A stretch of DNA of 64,000 nucleotides from Lysobacter firmicutimachus (GCF_037027445.1 NZ_JBANDL010000002.1:4498001-4562000), one strand, 5' to 3'. Positions 53,809 through 62,806 are shown, numbered from the stretch's first letter. Translations and numbers: made by a program. Notes: generated by a model not told the origin, from the letters alone.

Positions 53809-54369
53809 ATGAAACTCCGGACCGCGCTCATCATCGCCTTGTCGGCCGCCGCGCTGGCGGCCGGGGACGCCGGCGCCCGTTCCCGCACCGTCACCGATCC
53901 CGACGCACCGCGGGCCCTGCCCGAACAGGGCCCGGTGAGCGTGCGCTGGGACGATCCGGCCAAGTTCGCCGAGATCCGCTACAGCCGCAACCGTTACGAC
54001 GCCCGCCGCGGCAACTGGGTCGAGCAGCTCGCCGAGCACCTGCGCAAGCGCGCGCAGAAGGAGCTGCCGGCCGGCCAGCGCCTCGACGTCGACATCACCG
54101 ACATCAAGCGCGCCGGCGACTACGAGCCCTGGCACGGGCCGCAGTTCGACGACACCCGCTTCGTCCGCGACATCTATCCGCCGCGCATCGTGCTCAGCTT
54201 CAAGCGCACCGACGCCGACGGCCGGGTGGTCGAGGAAGGCCAGCGCACCCTGCGCGACCTCAGCTTCCTGATGGGGCCGCGACCGCTCAGCGACAGCGAT
54301 CCGCTGCGCTACGAAAAACGCTTGATCGACGACTGGCTGCGCCAGGAATTCAAAGCCCCCGGCGCCTGA
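53809..54369 (+). CDS. DUF3016 family exported protein
   Basis: A 186-residue protein with a signal peptide (residues 1-22, ends GARS) and the DUF3016 pattern: GPVSVRWDDPAKFAEIRYSRN, QLAEHLRKRAQKELPAGQRLDVDITDIKRAG and FVRDIYPPRIVLSFKRTDADG, then LSFLMGPRPLSDSDPLRYEKRLIDDWLR. Family members are periplasmic and of unknown function. GGAG precedes the ATG at 53809; the earlier ATG at 53776 has no signal-like start. Confidence 0.9.
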   Translation: MKLRTALIIALSAAALAAGDAGARSRTVTDPDAPRALPEQGPVSVRWDDPAKFAEIRYSRNRYDARRGNWVEQLAEHLRKRAQKELPAGQRLDVDITDIKRAGDYEPWHGPQFDDTRFVRDIYPPRIVLSFKRTDADGRVVEEGQRTLRDLSFLMGPRPLSDSDPLRYEKRLIDDWLRQEFKAPGA

Positions 54370-54927
54370 GCCCGGCGCAAGCAAGCCCTGCCCCTGGTAG
54401 CAGCGGCGCGAGTCGCGACCGGGGACGTGAAGAGAACGCAACGGCGACGCCGTCGCTGACGGGGCTGCGTTGGTTGCGCAGCGGAAAGCAAATCCCCCTG
54501 CCCCCCTTTTCAAAGGGGGGAACAGCAAAGGCCGCGGCGCGCTCCTTGCGCGACGCGTGCTCTTGTAGGAGCGGCGTGAGCCGCGAGAGGGAACAGGCAG
54601 AAAGCGCAACAACGCCGCGCTCCGCACCGGGGTAGGAGCAGCGCAAGCCGCGACCCCGAGACGCGCAGACCAGCCCACCATGCCGTCGGCGATCGGGGCC
54701 GCGTTCTGCATCCGGTCGAAAGGGCGCGAATGCGCGCGACATAGAGCCAATCCCGCCTGCCCCCTTTTTCAAAGGGGGAAACAACAGAAGCGGCGCTGCT
54801 TTCCGTAGGAACGGCGCAAAGGCGGAACATTGTCTGCCGACAGACTACTCCCCCAGACGAACGCAAGCCGCCTTGTGGCGGCTTGCGCTGCAGCCCGTTC
54901 GCGGCGGCGAGACGGGCCGATGGACCT
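54370..54927. repeat. intergenic repeat cluster, 558 bp
   Basis: No gene is seen. Four copies or relatives of the GGAGCGGCGYGAGCCGCG element lie at 54397-54420, 54565-54587, 54632-54655 and about 54805-54825. Two perfect palindromes of the form CCCCCTTTTTCAAAGGGGG lie at 54501-54520 and 54760-54777. A 10-bp hairpin GCAAGCCGCC-TTGT-GGCGGCTTGC at 54863-54886 may end the VOC gene transcript. The cluster resembles a hot spot for intergenic element insertion. Confidence 0.75.
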
Positions 54928-55341
54928 TTACTGCTGCGGCATCGCGCTCATGTCCATGTAGAACACGTCCCAGGTGTGGCCGTCCAGGTCTTCGTAGCCG
55001 TGCGAGTACATGAAGCCGTAGTCGCGCGGTTCGCCGAGGACCTTGCCGCCGGCCGCCACGGCTTTGGCGATCAGCGCATCGACCTCGGCCCGGCTGCCGA
55101 CCGGCAGGGCAACCAGGGATTCCAGGCTCTTCGTGGTGTCGCACAGGGTCTTGCTGGTGAAGGTCTGGAAGAATGGCTCGACCAGCAGCATCACGAACAG
55201 GTTGTCGCCCAGAATCATGCAGGTGGCGTTTTCGTCGGTGAATTGCGGGTTGAAGCTGTAGCCGATCTGAGTGAAGAAGGCGACCGAGCGGTCCAGGTTC
55301 TTGACCGGCAGGTTGACGAACAGTTGGGCGTGAGTGGTCAT
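54928..55341 (-). CDS. VOC-family protein (glyoxalase/bleomycin-resistance fold)
   Basis: A 137-residue VOC protein: QLFVNLPVKNLDRSVAFFTQIGYSFNPQF at the start, then NLFVMLLVEPFFQTF and YGFMYSHGYEDLDGHTWDVFY, with the paired beta-alpha-beta-beta-beta units and metal-type residues (H in SHGYEDLDGH, E/D nearby). Reaction unknown; members include dioxygenases, isomerases and binding proteins. The start fits the family length. Confidence 0.92.
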   Translation of the reverse strand: MTTHAQLFVNLPVKNLDRSVAFFTQIGYSFNPQFTDENATCMILGDNLFVMLLVEPFFQTFTSKTLCDTTKSLESLVALPVGSRAEVDALIAKAVAAGGKVLGEPRDYGFMYSHGYEDLDGHTWDVFYMDMSAMPQQ

Positions 55342-55778
55342 GGCGAGTTCCTTGTTGGAAGGGGTGAGGGTTCGATAGCGGCGGGCGGGTACAGCGGTGC
55401 GGATTCGGAACCGTTTCCTGCCTGCTCTCGACAACGACGAAGCAGGATCGCAGGAATCGACAAACATCCGATGATTTTTTTTGTGCGCATCCCCGGCTCG
55501 CAGCGGACCGCCTCAAGCCCGAGACGGAAGGCGGTAGGATGGGGAGAGCGCGGGACCCGACAACCGTTTCCTGCCTGCTCCTCTCAGCGACGTACCATCG
55601 CCTCCGCAATCGACACGCCGGCGAGAATATTTTTCATCCCCATCGCTCGCCCTCGCGGCCGCGGTCCAGGCCGCGAACCCCGGGGACCCGTACCGCTTCA
55701 CGTCTCGCCCCCTGCCGCGTTCCCGCCCATGCAGCGCGCCCGTCCAGCGGCTGCGCCCCTTCCCTTCCGGAGCCGCCC
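55342..55778. repeat. intergenic region with a duplicated ~85-bp segment
   Basis: AACCGTTTCCTGCCTGCTC occurs exactly at 55409-55427 and 55562-55580. Downstream of each copy, diverged but alignable sequence continues (GAATCGACAAACATCCGATG with TTTTTTTT versus CAATCGACACGCCGGCGAGA with TATTTTTCATCCCC). This is a diverged duplication of an intergenic element. No secure gene is seen. Confidence 0.65.
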
Positions 55779-57086
55779 ATGACCGTCCCGCTGACTTTGG
55801 ATGCGACCCAGACCGACCTCGCCGACGATGTGCCCGTCTACGCCTACATCGTCGGCAAAGTGCCCGACGGCTTCTACCGCCTGGACGCCACCGGCCTGCC
55901 TCAGCCGATGCAGCTCGCCGACAACGCCCAGACCGCGGGCAGCTTTCCCGGCGCCGGACAACTCGATCCGGCCGTCGTCGCGGCCCTGGCCGACAACTAC
56001 CCCCAGGCCTGGGCCGACTATTCGATCCCCCTGGCGCGCAGCGGCCCGGCGACCTGGATCGACCTGTCGCAGATCAATACCGCCAATCTGCCCAGCCTCG
56101 GCACTGGCAGCGCCGCTTTCAGCGGGCGCATCTACATTTCCGTCGGCGTGCCGCGGTTGCCGTTCACCGTGCAAAGCGGCGGCTATGCCGCGCCGGTGCC
56201 GTATCAGGACGGCCCCGGCGCCCAATGCCTGTTCGACTGGATCGAGTTTTCCTACGACAGCGACGGCAACTTCAACGGCAACACCACCCAGGTCGATCAG
56301 TTCGGCTTCACTCTGATCTTGGACGGCGCACCCGGCGGCAGCGCGCAGGGCCAGCCGATGGTGTCGCGCGATGCCTTCATCGCCCAGGTGCAGGCCTTGC
56401 CCGCGCCGCTGGCCGGTCAGCCGCTGGCGATCCCGATCCCCGCCGCCATCGCGCCGGCGTATCCGACCGGGCTGAGCTGGTTGCGCGCGATCTCGCCCAA
56501 GACCCTGACCGGCGATCCGGCGGCCTACGGTACCGCCGTGAGCGGCTGGTTCGACGACGAAATCTCGACCTGGTACGCGAACTGGCAGGCCACGCCGCTG
56601 GTCGTGCACGACGTCGCCACGGGTTACTACACCGGCGTGGTCGACCCCGACAGCGGCGTGCTCAACTTCTACGCCGGCCAGTACCCGACGTTGGCCGGCT
56701 GGCAGGCCGCCGCGCCGCCGCTGGCCTTCGCCCTGACCGGCGCGGCCCCCTCGACCGTGCAGTTCGCCTCGCTCGATGTCTGGCAATGCAACAACGCCCT
56801 GGCCAACGGCGACGCGGCGCAGCTCAACGTGGGCAAGAACATCGCCGCGGCATTCAACCGCGGCGTGGTCGGTTATCTGCTCGACGACGCCGACTGCAGC
56901 GGCGCGGCCGCCGGCTTCTATCCCGACGGCGGCACCTGGAACGCCTGGGCGCAGTTGACCCACGCGGTCAGCGCCAACGGCCTGGCCTACGGCTTTCCCT
57001 ACGACGACCTGTGCAACCAGAACCCGTCGATCCAGTTGAACGGCACTCAGAGCGTCGGCGTAGTGTTGGGCGACTTCTACGGCTGA
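55779..57086 (+). CDS. GH64 family beta-1,3-glucanase-like protein, no signal peptide
   Basis: A 435-residue protein of the glycoside hydrolase 64 (laminaripentaose-producing beta-1,3-glucanase) pattern: SGRIYISVGVPRLPFTV, FDWIEFSYDSDGNFNGNTTQ and VDQFGFTLILDG. The acid/base pair is probably E156 and D173, close to the known 16-residue spacing. A C-terminal half (about 240-435) includes YAGQYPTLAGWQ and WNAWAQLTHAVSANGLAYGFPYDD. Such enzymes degrade fungal walls. GGAG lies eight bases before the ATG, and the mature-like start (TVPLTLDATQTDLADDVPVY) has no signal peptide, which is odd for this family. Confidence 0.85.
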   Translation: MTVPLTLDATQTDLADDVPVYAYIVGKVPDGFYRLDATGLPQPMQLADNAQTAGSFPGAGQLDPAVVAALADNYPQAWADYSIPLARSGPATWIDLSQINTANLPSLGTGSAAFSGRIYISVGVPRLPFTVQSGGYAAPVPYQDGPGAQCLFDWIEFSYDSDGNFNGNTTQVDQFGFTLILDGAPGGSAQGQPMVSRDAFIAQVQALPAPLAGQPLAIPIPAAIAPAYPTGLSWLRAISPKTLTGDPAAYGTAVSGWFDDEISTWYANWQATPLVVHDVATGYYTGVVDPDSGVLNFYAGQYPTLAGWQAAAPPLAFALTGAAPSTVQFASLDVWQCNNALANGDAAQLNVGKNIAAAFNRGVVGYLLDDADCSGAAAGFYPDGGTWNAWAQLTHAVSANGLAYGFPYDDLCNQNPSIQLNGTQSVGVVLGDFYG

Positions 57087-57146
57087 CGGCGCCGACACAA
57101 CGGCCCCGGCCGCGCGGGCGGCCGGAGCCGCTGCGGGCACCGCGAA

Positions 57147-57581
57147 CTAGTCGTTCTCGGCGCCGATGACCTTGCCGTTGTTCGGGTTGATCTTCAGTTC
57201 GACATCCTTGCCGGACGGATCGTCGGCCTCCGCATTCCAGAGGCCGTCCTCGTAGTCGACATCGTGGATGTTGGTGTAGCCGGCCGCCGACAGCGAGGCG
57301 CGGATGTCGCGTTCGCTCAGCCGCGCGACCAACTCGTTGGCGAACACGTTGCCGGTGCGCGGGTCCAGCCGCACCTGCACGCGGTTGCCGTCGGCGCTGC
57401 GCGCATCTGCGTGCCAGACGCCGTCGGAGAACTTCAGGTCGTTGACCTTGTCGTAGCCCTGCTCGGCGAGGCGGGTGCGGATCTGGTGCTCGGTCAGTGC
57501 GACCGGGCCCTGCGTCTCCTGCGCCGCAGCGACGGCCGGCACGCAGGCCGCCAGGGCGAGGGCCAGGATGAACTTCCTCAT
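57147..57581 (-). CDS. periplasmic protein with two PepSY-like repeats
   Basis: A 144-residue exported protein. Signal peptide residues 1-20 (ends AAAQ). Two related modules follow: TEHQIRTRLAEQGYDKVNDLKFSDGVWHADA and SERDIRASLSAAGYTNIHDVDYEDGLWNAEA. Each ends in a strand pair with NGK/RTGNV, the PepSY pattern. PepSY domains may inhibit peptidases or bind ligands in the periplasm. Monocistronic. Confidence 0.88.
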   Translation of the reverse strand: MRKFILALALAACVPAVAAAQETQGPVALTEHQIRTRLAEQGYDKVNDLKFSDGVWHADARSADGNRVQVRLDPRTGNVFANELVARLSERDIRASLSAAGYTNIHDVDYEDGLWNAEADDPSGKDVELKINPNNGKVIGAEND

Positions 57582-57823
57582 GGCGCGCTCCTGTGCTGGG
57601 GGGAGATTCGATTCTGGCGAGCGCCCGAGAACCGCGGATGAACATCGCCGCGTTCAGTGCGCACGCCCGGGCAGACGCGAATGAATGCGCAAACGCGATG
57701 CCCGCTTTTCGTTCCGCCTCATCCTGTCGTCACCCGAGGCTAATGTCCGACCGCGTCGCAGCATGGCATTCCCCGCCGCATGCCCTATGCTGTCGCCGAC
57801 TTCGCAGAAAGGATCTCTGCCCG

Positions 57824-58252
57824 ATGAAAGCCGTCCTGCTCGCTCTGGCCGTCCCGCTGGCCGCCACCGCCCAGACCCCGTCCTCGCCCGCCGCCGACGC
57901 CGCTCCGGGCGGCAGCGTCGCCACCGCGATCGAGGTCTGCGAGCCGCAGGGCCAGCACCGTTACCTCGCGCGCCTGGTCTGTCCCGACCGCAGCCACCCG
58001 CAGTTCGAACGCGCCGGCAGCGTCGGCGAACGCACGCCCCTGCCGGCCAACATGACCGAAGCGCAGTCCGTACGCTTGGTCGAAGCGATGCTGGCCGGCA
58101 AGCCCTTGGCGCCGGGAGAGCCCGACCACCATGTCGTCGACCGCTACCGGGTGGTCTGCGGCACGCGCGAAACCTCGCTGTACCTGGACATGTATCACTG
58201 CGATCGCCCCCCGCCGCGCATCGCGCCGGCGGGCTTCGAACTGATCGACTGA
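57824..58252 (+). CDS. exported hypothetical protein
   Basis: A 142-residue protein with a signal peptide (residues 1-16, ends ATAQ). The mature region has CEPQGQHRYLARLVCPDRSHP, RTPLPANMTEAQSVRLVEAM and DRYRVVCGTRETSLYLDMYHC; four cysteines could form two disulfides in the periplasm. A weak AAAGGA precedes the ATG. No family is recognised. The next small gene starts 15 bases on, so the two may be co-transcribed. Confidence 0.75.
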   Translation: MKAVLLALAVPLAATAQTPSSPAADAAPGGSVATAIEVCEPQGQHRYLARLVCPDRSHPQFERAGSVGERTPLPANMTEAQSVRLVEAMLAGKPLAPGEPDHHVVDRYRVVCGTRETSLYLDMYHCDRPPPRIAPAGFELID

Positions 58253-58267
58253 GCGGGCCGCGGCGGC

Positions 58268-58576
58268 ATGGGATTCGACATGAGCGCCGGCGGGCGCAGG
58301 GAAAGCATCCGTCACGACGAGGAACACGTGATGGTGTTGGCCGACAGCGACCGGGCCCGCTATCCGCAGCTGCACGCGCTGTGGGACGCCTTCTACGACA
58401 GTCCGACCCTCTCGCCGCTACAGGCCGGCGCGATCGTGCACGAACTCATCGAATTGCTCGACCGCCACGGCCAAGACGGCCGCGATCGCCACCTGATTCG
58501 CATCGTGCTGCGCTGGCTCGCATTCTTCAGCCACGCCGCCCGCGGCGGCCACGCCATCGAAACCCTCAGCGACTGA
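58268..58576 (+). CDS. small hypothetical cytoplasmic protein
   Basis: A 102-residue protein, helical: EEHVMVLADSDRARYPQLHALWDAFYDSP, AGAIVHELIELLDRHG and IVLRWLAFFSHAARGGHAI. No signal peptide. The start could also be the ATG four codons later at 58280; neither has a good ribosome site. Follows the exported protein gene closely. No family is recognised. Confidence 0.7.
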   Translation: MGFDMSAGGRRESIRHDEEHVMVLADSDRARYPQLHALWDAFYDSPTLSPLQAGAIVHELIELLDRHGQDGRDRHLIRIVLRWLAFFSHAARGGHAIETLSD

Positions 58577-58648
58577 GCGCCGCAACGGGCGTCTTAGCGG
58601 CATGTTCGAACGGCGGCCGCGCTGCGGCGGCGGCCGAGCGCCCTCGCC

Positions 58649-59491
58649 TCACGCCGCCGCGCGCCGTTCGATCGCGGCGCGCAACGCCGTTTCGTCGGGC
58701 AGGCGCAGGCCGAACTCTTCGCGCAGCACCGCGATCACTTCGTCGGCACCGGCCAGTTCGCGCCGTTCGCTGGGCTGTCCCAGGCGGTGGATGGCGTAGC
58801 TGCCGTTGTTCAAGGTCTTGCGCCAACCGGGCCCGGTGCGAGCGACGAACAACTGATCGCGGAACGGCGACTGCGGGTGCGCCGAGACGTACCAGTTGCC
58901 GACCACGTAGTCGATGTACTCCTGCGGCGCCAGGTCGAACACGTACATCGCCCGCCACTCCTCGCCGACTCTGGCCTGCAGCAAATACCGATCGGCGCCC
59001 CGGCGTTCCAGCCGGTACGGCTCATGCGGCGTGGCCTGTTCGCCGGTCTCGTCCAGCCGCAACGGCCCGGTCGGCACCATGCCGCCGAAACCGACATCCG
59101 CCACGTAGCGTTCGCCGTCGATCTCGACCAGGGCCACCATGTGGGTGCGCGCGGTGACCGCATCCTCCGGCCCGCCCATCAGCACTCGTCCGGTCAGGCC
59201 GCGCGCCCGGAAGCCCAGCTGTTGCAGCAAGGCCAGGAACAGACCGTTGAGTTCGTAGCAATAGCCGCCGCGGCCATCGTGCAGCAGCTTGCGCCGCAGC
59301 GAGGGCAGATCGATCGGGATCGGCGCATGCAGCAGGTTGGCGACGGTCTCGAACACGAATTCCGCGCTGTGACGGCGCTGCAACTCGCGCAGCGTCTGCA
59401 AGCTCGGCGCCGGCGCATGCGCGTAGCCCAGCCGGCGCAGATACAGTTGCAGGTCGTCCTGCGACAGGACGGTCTCGGGCAGCGGCGGCAT
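58649..59491 (-). CDS. arylamine N-acetyltransferase
   Basis: A 280-residue NAT. The Cys-His-Asp triad is complete: C78 in GRGGYCYELNG, H117 in ARTHMVALV and D132 in YVADVGFGG. It transfers acetyl from acetyl-CoA to arylamines and hydrazines by a ping-pong mechanism, in detoxification or secondary metabolism. Length is typical for bacterial NATs. The ATG at 59491 starts the conserved N-terminus. Next gene on this strand is a glutathione transferase 278 bp upstream; separate transcription is likely. Confidence 0.94.
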   Translation of the reverse strand: MPPLPETVLSQDDLQLYLRRLGYAHAPAPSLQTLRELQRRHSAEFVFETVANLLHAPIPIDLPSLRRKLLHDGRGGYCYELNGLFLALLQQLGFRARGLTGRVLMGGPEDAVTARTHMVALVEIDGERYVADVGFGGMVPTGPLRLDETGEQATPHEPYRLERRGADRYLLQARVGEEWRAMYVFDLAPQEYIDYVVGNWYVSAHPQSPFRDQLFVARTGPGWRKTLNNGSYAIHRLGQPSERRELAGADEVIAVLREEFGLRLPDETALRAAIERRAAA

Positions 59492-59769
59492 CGTCGTTCT
59501 CGGCGTGTTGGATTGCCGCCACCTTACGACCTCAACCCCGCTTGAGGTCCAGCGTTGCGGGCCGCCGGCGCCGCAACGCTGTGGTGCACGGATGGGACTG
59601 CGACGGCGATGCGCAAGCGCGCGCCCGATGAAGCCGCACGCATGAGAGTCGCGCAGCGGCGCCGATGCGCATCGCCGCTTTCGCGGGAATGACGTCCCTG
59701 CAGGAACACTCGGGCCTGGGCGCACGCCGCTGTGCGCGTTCGCACGCACGACGTGCCGGCAAAGAACGC

Positions 59770-60387
59770 TCAGGCCGCGGCGAGCAAGGACGCGTCGTAC
59801 TCGGCGGCGAACTTCGACGACGGCCGCTCGGTGCACCGGCGCACCCAGTCCCGGATGGCCGGGTTGGCCGGCATCGCTTCGGAGAACCACACGAACGGCG
59901 TGTGCAGCAGCAGATCGGCGGCGCTGTAGCGGTCGCCGAGCAGGTAGGGCGCGTTCTCCAGCGCCTTGCCCAGCCGCGCCTCCATTTCCGCCACCCCGCG
60001 GAACGTCGCGCTGAGGAAGGGATGCTCGACCCGGATCGCCGCCAGCAGCAGCACCGGCTCGACCACGTCGCCGTACCAGCTCAGCCAGGACAGGTAACGG
60101 CCGCGCTCGCGCGAACCGATCGGCGCGCCGATGCCGCGCTCGGGAAACAGGTCGGTCAGGTACTGGATGATCGCCGGGCTTTCCCAGATCTCGACCCCGT
60201 CGTGCAGCAACACCGGCACCTTGCCTTCCGGGTGCGGATTGCGCGCATCGCCGGCGAAGGGACGGTCCTGCCCCTGACGCTGGATCTCCACCGGCCGCAC
60301 CTCGACCCGGTCCAAGGCATCGAGTTCCTTGAGCAGGGCGATGATGCGGGTCGAGCGGGAATGCGGCGCGTGGATCAGGGTCAGCAT
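59770..60387 (-). CDS. glutathione S-transferase family protein
   Basis: A 205-residue GST. The thioredoxin-like N-terminal domain has LIHAPHSRSTRIIALLKELD, the cis-Pro motif GKVPVLLHDG and ESPAIIQYLTDLFPE. The all-helical C-terminal domain starts near residue 85 and has YLLGDRYSAADLLLHTPF. The catalytic residue is probably a Ser in SRST. Conjugates glutathione to electrophiles or reduces disulfides; substrate unknown. Confidence 0.93.
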   Translation of the reverse strand: MLTLIHAPHSRSTRIIALLKELDALDRVEVRPVEIQRQGQDRPFAGDARNPHPEGKVPVLLHDGVEIWESPAIIQYLTDLFPERGIGAPIGSRERGRYLSWLSWYGDVVEPVLLLAAIRVEHPFLSATFRGVAEMEARLGKALENAPYLLGDRYSAADLLLHTPFVWFSEAMPANPAIRDWVRRCTERPSSKFAAEYDASLLAAA

Positions 60388-60584
60388 GGCGAAGCCTCGT
60401 GGGCGCGATGGAAGAGGCGCTCACGTTAAACCGGGATCGCGGACAGGGTGAGTCCTCGATCGTTCCAGGGCCGCAGCGCCGGCCTGACAAGACACCGGGC
60501 GCGCAGGCGGTCCACCGAGCCGACAGACCGCGCGGCAGGGCGCCGCGAGCTGAGCGCGCTCAACGCCCTGCGTCCCCAGGCCGG

Positions 60585-61124
60585 TCACCAGATCAGATCG
60601 TCGGGCACCTGGAAGCGCGCGTAGTACTCGTCGTCCTCGCTCGCCGGCGCGGGCGGCGTGGATGCGCCGTTGTCGAGCACGATGGCGGCCGGATCGCGCT
60701 CGCGCACCTTCTGCGCGGCTGCGCGTGGCAGCAGTTCGTAGCCTTCGTCCAGGCGCACGATCACCAGGGCGCCGCCGGCCAATTGGGTGCGCAGCGCCTT
60801 GTCGACCAGCAGGCTCTTGATCTTGTCGCCGTCGGCGAAGCGATAGTCGATCTCGCCTTTGCGCTCGATCCGGTTGGCCTCGACGATCTGCCGCACCTGC
60901 GCGCGCAACTCGTGCGCGCGCGCCTGCGCATTGCGCTCGGCCGACAGCGCGCGATCGCGTTCGGCGCGTTCGGCGCGCAGGCGGTCGACGTCGACCTGGT
61001 CTTCCTTCGGCGGCACGGGCGCCTTGCCCTGGCGCTGCTTGGCTTGCTCGCGCACGGCCTGGGACACCTGGGACTTCTTCGCCAGGCCGGCCTTGAGCAA
61101 CTGATCTTGCAGGGGATTTCGCAT
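60585..61124 (-). CDS. DUF2058 family protein (YaiL-like)
   Basis: A 179-residue, charged cytoplasmic protein with the DUF2058 start NPLQDQLLKAGLAKKSQVSQ, a basic helical middle (residues 20-75, rich in RAERAERDRALSAERN) and the conserved end DYRFADGDKIKSLLVDK and ALVIVRLDEGYELLPRAAAQKV. Family members are common nucleoprotein-like factors of unknown function in gammaproteobacteria. Monocistronic. Confidence 0.93.
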   Translation of the reverse strand: MRNPLQDQLLKAGLAKKSQVSQAVREQAKQRQGKAPVPPKEDQVDVDRLRAERAERDRALSAERNAQARAHELRAQVRQIVEANRIERKGEIDYRFADGDKIKSLLVDKALRTQLAGGALVIVRLDEGYELLPRAAAQKVRERDPAAIVLDNGASTPPAPASEDDEYYARFQVPDDLIW

Positions 61125-61343
61125 GTCCCGAGTCTAGTACGGCGTCTGCGGCACCGGAAGCGGTCGGCCCGCCGCACCGCGGTCCTGGCGTCGCGCCCTC
61201 GGCCCGACAGCGGCATCGCCGGCCGCCGGACCGCGCCGGCCACTGGCGGTTTCAGGCACCACCCTGCGCAACGTGCGCTGCTATAGTGCCCGCCCCCGGC
61301 CGCAACGGCCGCGGTTTCTACTCGCAATCGATCAAGGACGGAT

Positions 61344-61769
61344 ATGGGTTCGATCATAGGGATGGCGATCTTCGGCGGGCTGTGCGGGCTCGGTTTGCTC
61401 AACCTGATGGCGCTGGTGGCCAAGAACGGCAAGCATCCGTTCGATCTGGTGGAGTTCTCCTCGGACCAGGATGTGGCCGCCACGGTCGCCGCCTGGGCGG
61501 CCGGCAACGGCTATGCGCTCGCACGCCACGAGGGCGGACGCCAGGTGTACCGCAAGGGCAAGGGTTTTCTGACCGCGCCGATGTTCCTCGAACTGGACCG
61601 CATCGGCGACCGCTACACGATCAAGAGCTACGTTCGCATCAACGGCCTGATCCTGCAGGGCGACGTGGGCCTGGCCGGCGACGGTTTCCTGGTCAAGATG
61701 CCGCGTTCGATGGCCAAGAAGGCGCAGAACCAATTGTTCGCCACGCTTGGCCTGCAGCCGCTGAAATAA
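61344..61769 (+). CDS. small membrane-anchored hypothetical protein
   Basis: A 141-residue protein with one N-terminal membrane segment (residues 4-26, IIGMAIFGGLCGLGLLNLMALVA) and a soluble part: DVAATVAAWAAGNGYALARHEG, RQVYRKGKGFLTAPMFLELD and IKSYVRINGLILQGDVGLAGD. AAGGA before the ATG is good. The domain looks like a small alpha/beta cytoplasmic module; no family is recognised. Convergent with the DUF1697 gene. Confidence 0.8.
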   Translation: MGSIIGMAIFGGLCGLGLLNLMALVAKNGKHPFDLVEFSSDQDVAATVAAWAAGNGYALARHEGGRQVYRKGKGFLTAPMFLELDRIGDRYTIKSYVRINGLILQGDVGLAGDGFLVKMPRSMAKKAQNQLFATLGLQPLK

Positions 61770-61780
61770 GCCTCGGATCG

Positions 61781-61804
61781 CAGCGCCCGCGCACGCGGGC
61801 GCTG
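61781..61804. terminator. hairpin between convergent genes
   Basis: CAGCGCCCGCG (61781-61791) is followed by CA and CGCGGGCGCTG (61794-61804), a near-perfect palindrome, 12 bases after one stop and three before the other. It lacks a T-tract on either strand, so it may only hinder read-through. Confidence 0.45.
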
Positions 61805-61806
61805 GG

Positions 61807-62316
61807 TCAGGCCCCGGCCATCTCGATCAGCTTGGCCACCGTGTTCAAGTTGCGCGCGGTGCCGGCCTTGGCCGCCGGAATCGTCAGCTTCGAGTCGGCC
61901 ATGCCGTCGCCGTAATGGACATAGATCTCGCGTTCGCCGAGCGCGATCTCCTCGCCGTTGCGATGCTTCGCCGCGGCCAGCGCATCGGCCGGCGGCGCCG
62001 CGTCGAGAAAGATCAGCACCGCCCGGTTCGGCGCCGCCTGCTTGAACGGATTGGCCTCCAGCGCGCGCCGCAGGTCCGCGTCGGTACGCACGATCACCCC
62101 GACCGGCTTGCCGGCGTAGGCCCGCAACCTGTCCTCCAGCGCCGCCTGCACCCGCTGCGCGCTGAGCTGGCTGCGCAACACCACATTGCCGCTGGCGATA
62201 TAGGTGCGTACATCCGAGAACCCCGCCGCCTCGCACATCGCCCGCAACTCGGCCATCGGCAGCTTGCCGGTGCCGCCGACGTTCACGGCGCGCAACAAAG
62301 CGATGTAGGTGGTCAT
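61807..62316 (-). CDS. DUF1697 family protein
   Basis: A 169-residue protein with the DUF1697 pattern: YIALLRAVNVGGTGKLPMAELR, SDVRTYIASGNVVLRS, VGVIVRTDADLRRALEANPF and the end KLTIPAAKAGTARNLNTVAKLIEM. Fold is ferredoxin-like; function unknown. Start ATG is the family start. Lies 64 bp downstream of the GFA gene on the same strand. Confidence 0.93.
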   Translation of the reverse strand: MTTYIALLRAVNVGGTGKLPMAELRAMCEAAGFSDVRTYIASGNVVLRSQLSAQRVQAALEDRLRAYAGKPVGVIVRTDADLRRALEANPFKQAAPNRAVLIFLDAAPPADALAAAKHRNGEEIALGEREIYVHYGDGMADSKLTIPAAKAGTARNLNTVAKLIEMAGA

Positions 62317-62380
62317 GGCGGACTCGGCACAAGCGGCGAAGACCGCCAGAATACCGGTTCGGGTCGCAAATGCTGCGTCG

Positions 62381-62806
62381 CTACAGATATCGGGGGGACG
62401 CCGGCGTCGATTCCCAGCGATCATGGCGCCCGTCCTCGTATTCGATCGGGATCGCCGCCAGGGTCGCGTCGTCCAGCCCGTCCAGGCAGGCGACATTGAC
62501 CGCGTGGAACCAGCCGTTGAACGGCTCCATTTCCAGATAGCCGCGGCTGAAGGGGCGCACGCCGCAGCGCCGGCAGAAGTGGTGATGGACGCAGCCCTGC
62601 GGCCATTGCGAATCGGCGGCGCGGTAATCGCCCAGTTCCTGTTCGCCCTGCAACAGGCGGAACTCGCCGGCCATCGCGAACGCCTTCCACATCCGCGTCT
62701 TCAGACAGAAGCTGCAATTGCAGCGCCGCGTGCCCGCGGCCAGGTCCAGGTCGCATTCGAACCGCACCGCGCCGCAATGGCAGCTGCCTGGGTAAGTCTG
62801 CTTCAT
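62381..62806 (-). CDS. GFA/CENP-V family zinc protein
   Basis: A 141-residue GFA-family protein. Zinc-binding cysteines are in GSCHCGAVRFEC, RRCNCSFCLKT and HHFCRRCGVRPFSRG. Named after glutathione-dependent formaldehyde-activating enzyme; most members, including this short form, have unproved activity. A start further upstream in frame is possible, but the ATG at 62806 begins the conserved domain and has GGAGGCGAAGG just before it. Confidence 0.93.
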   Translation of the reverse strand: MKQTYPGSCHCGAVRFECDLDLAAGTRRCNCSFCLKTRMWKAFAMAGEFRLLQGEQELGDYRAADSQWPQGCVHHHFCRRCGVRPFSRGYLEMEPFNGWFHAVNVACLDGLDDATLAAIPIEYEDGRHDRWESTPASPRYL

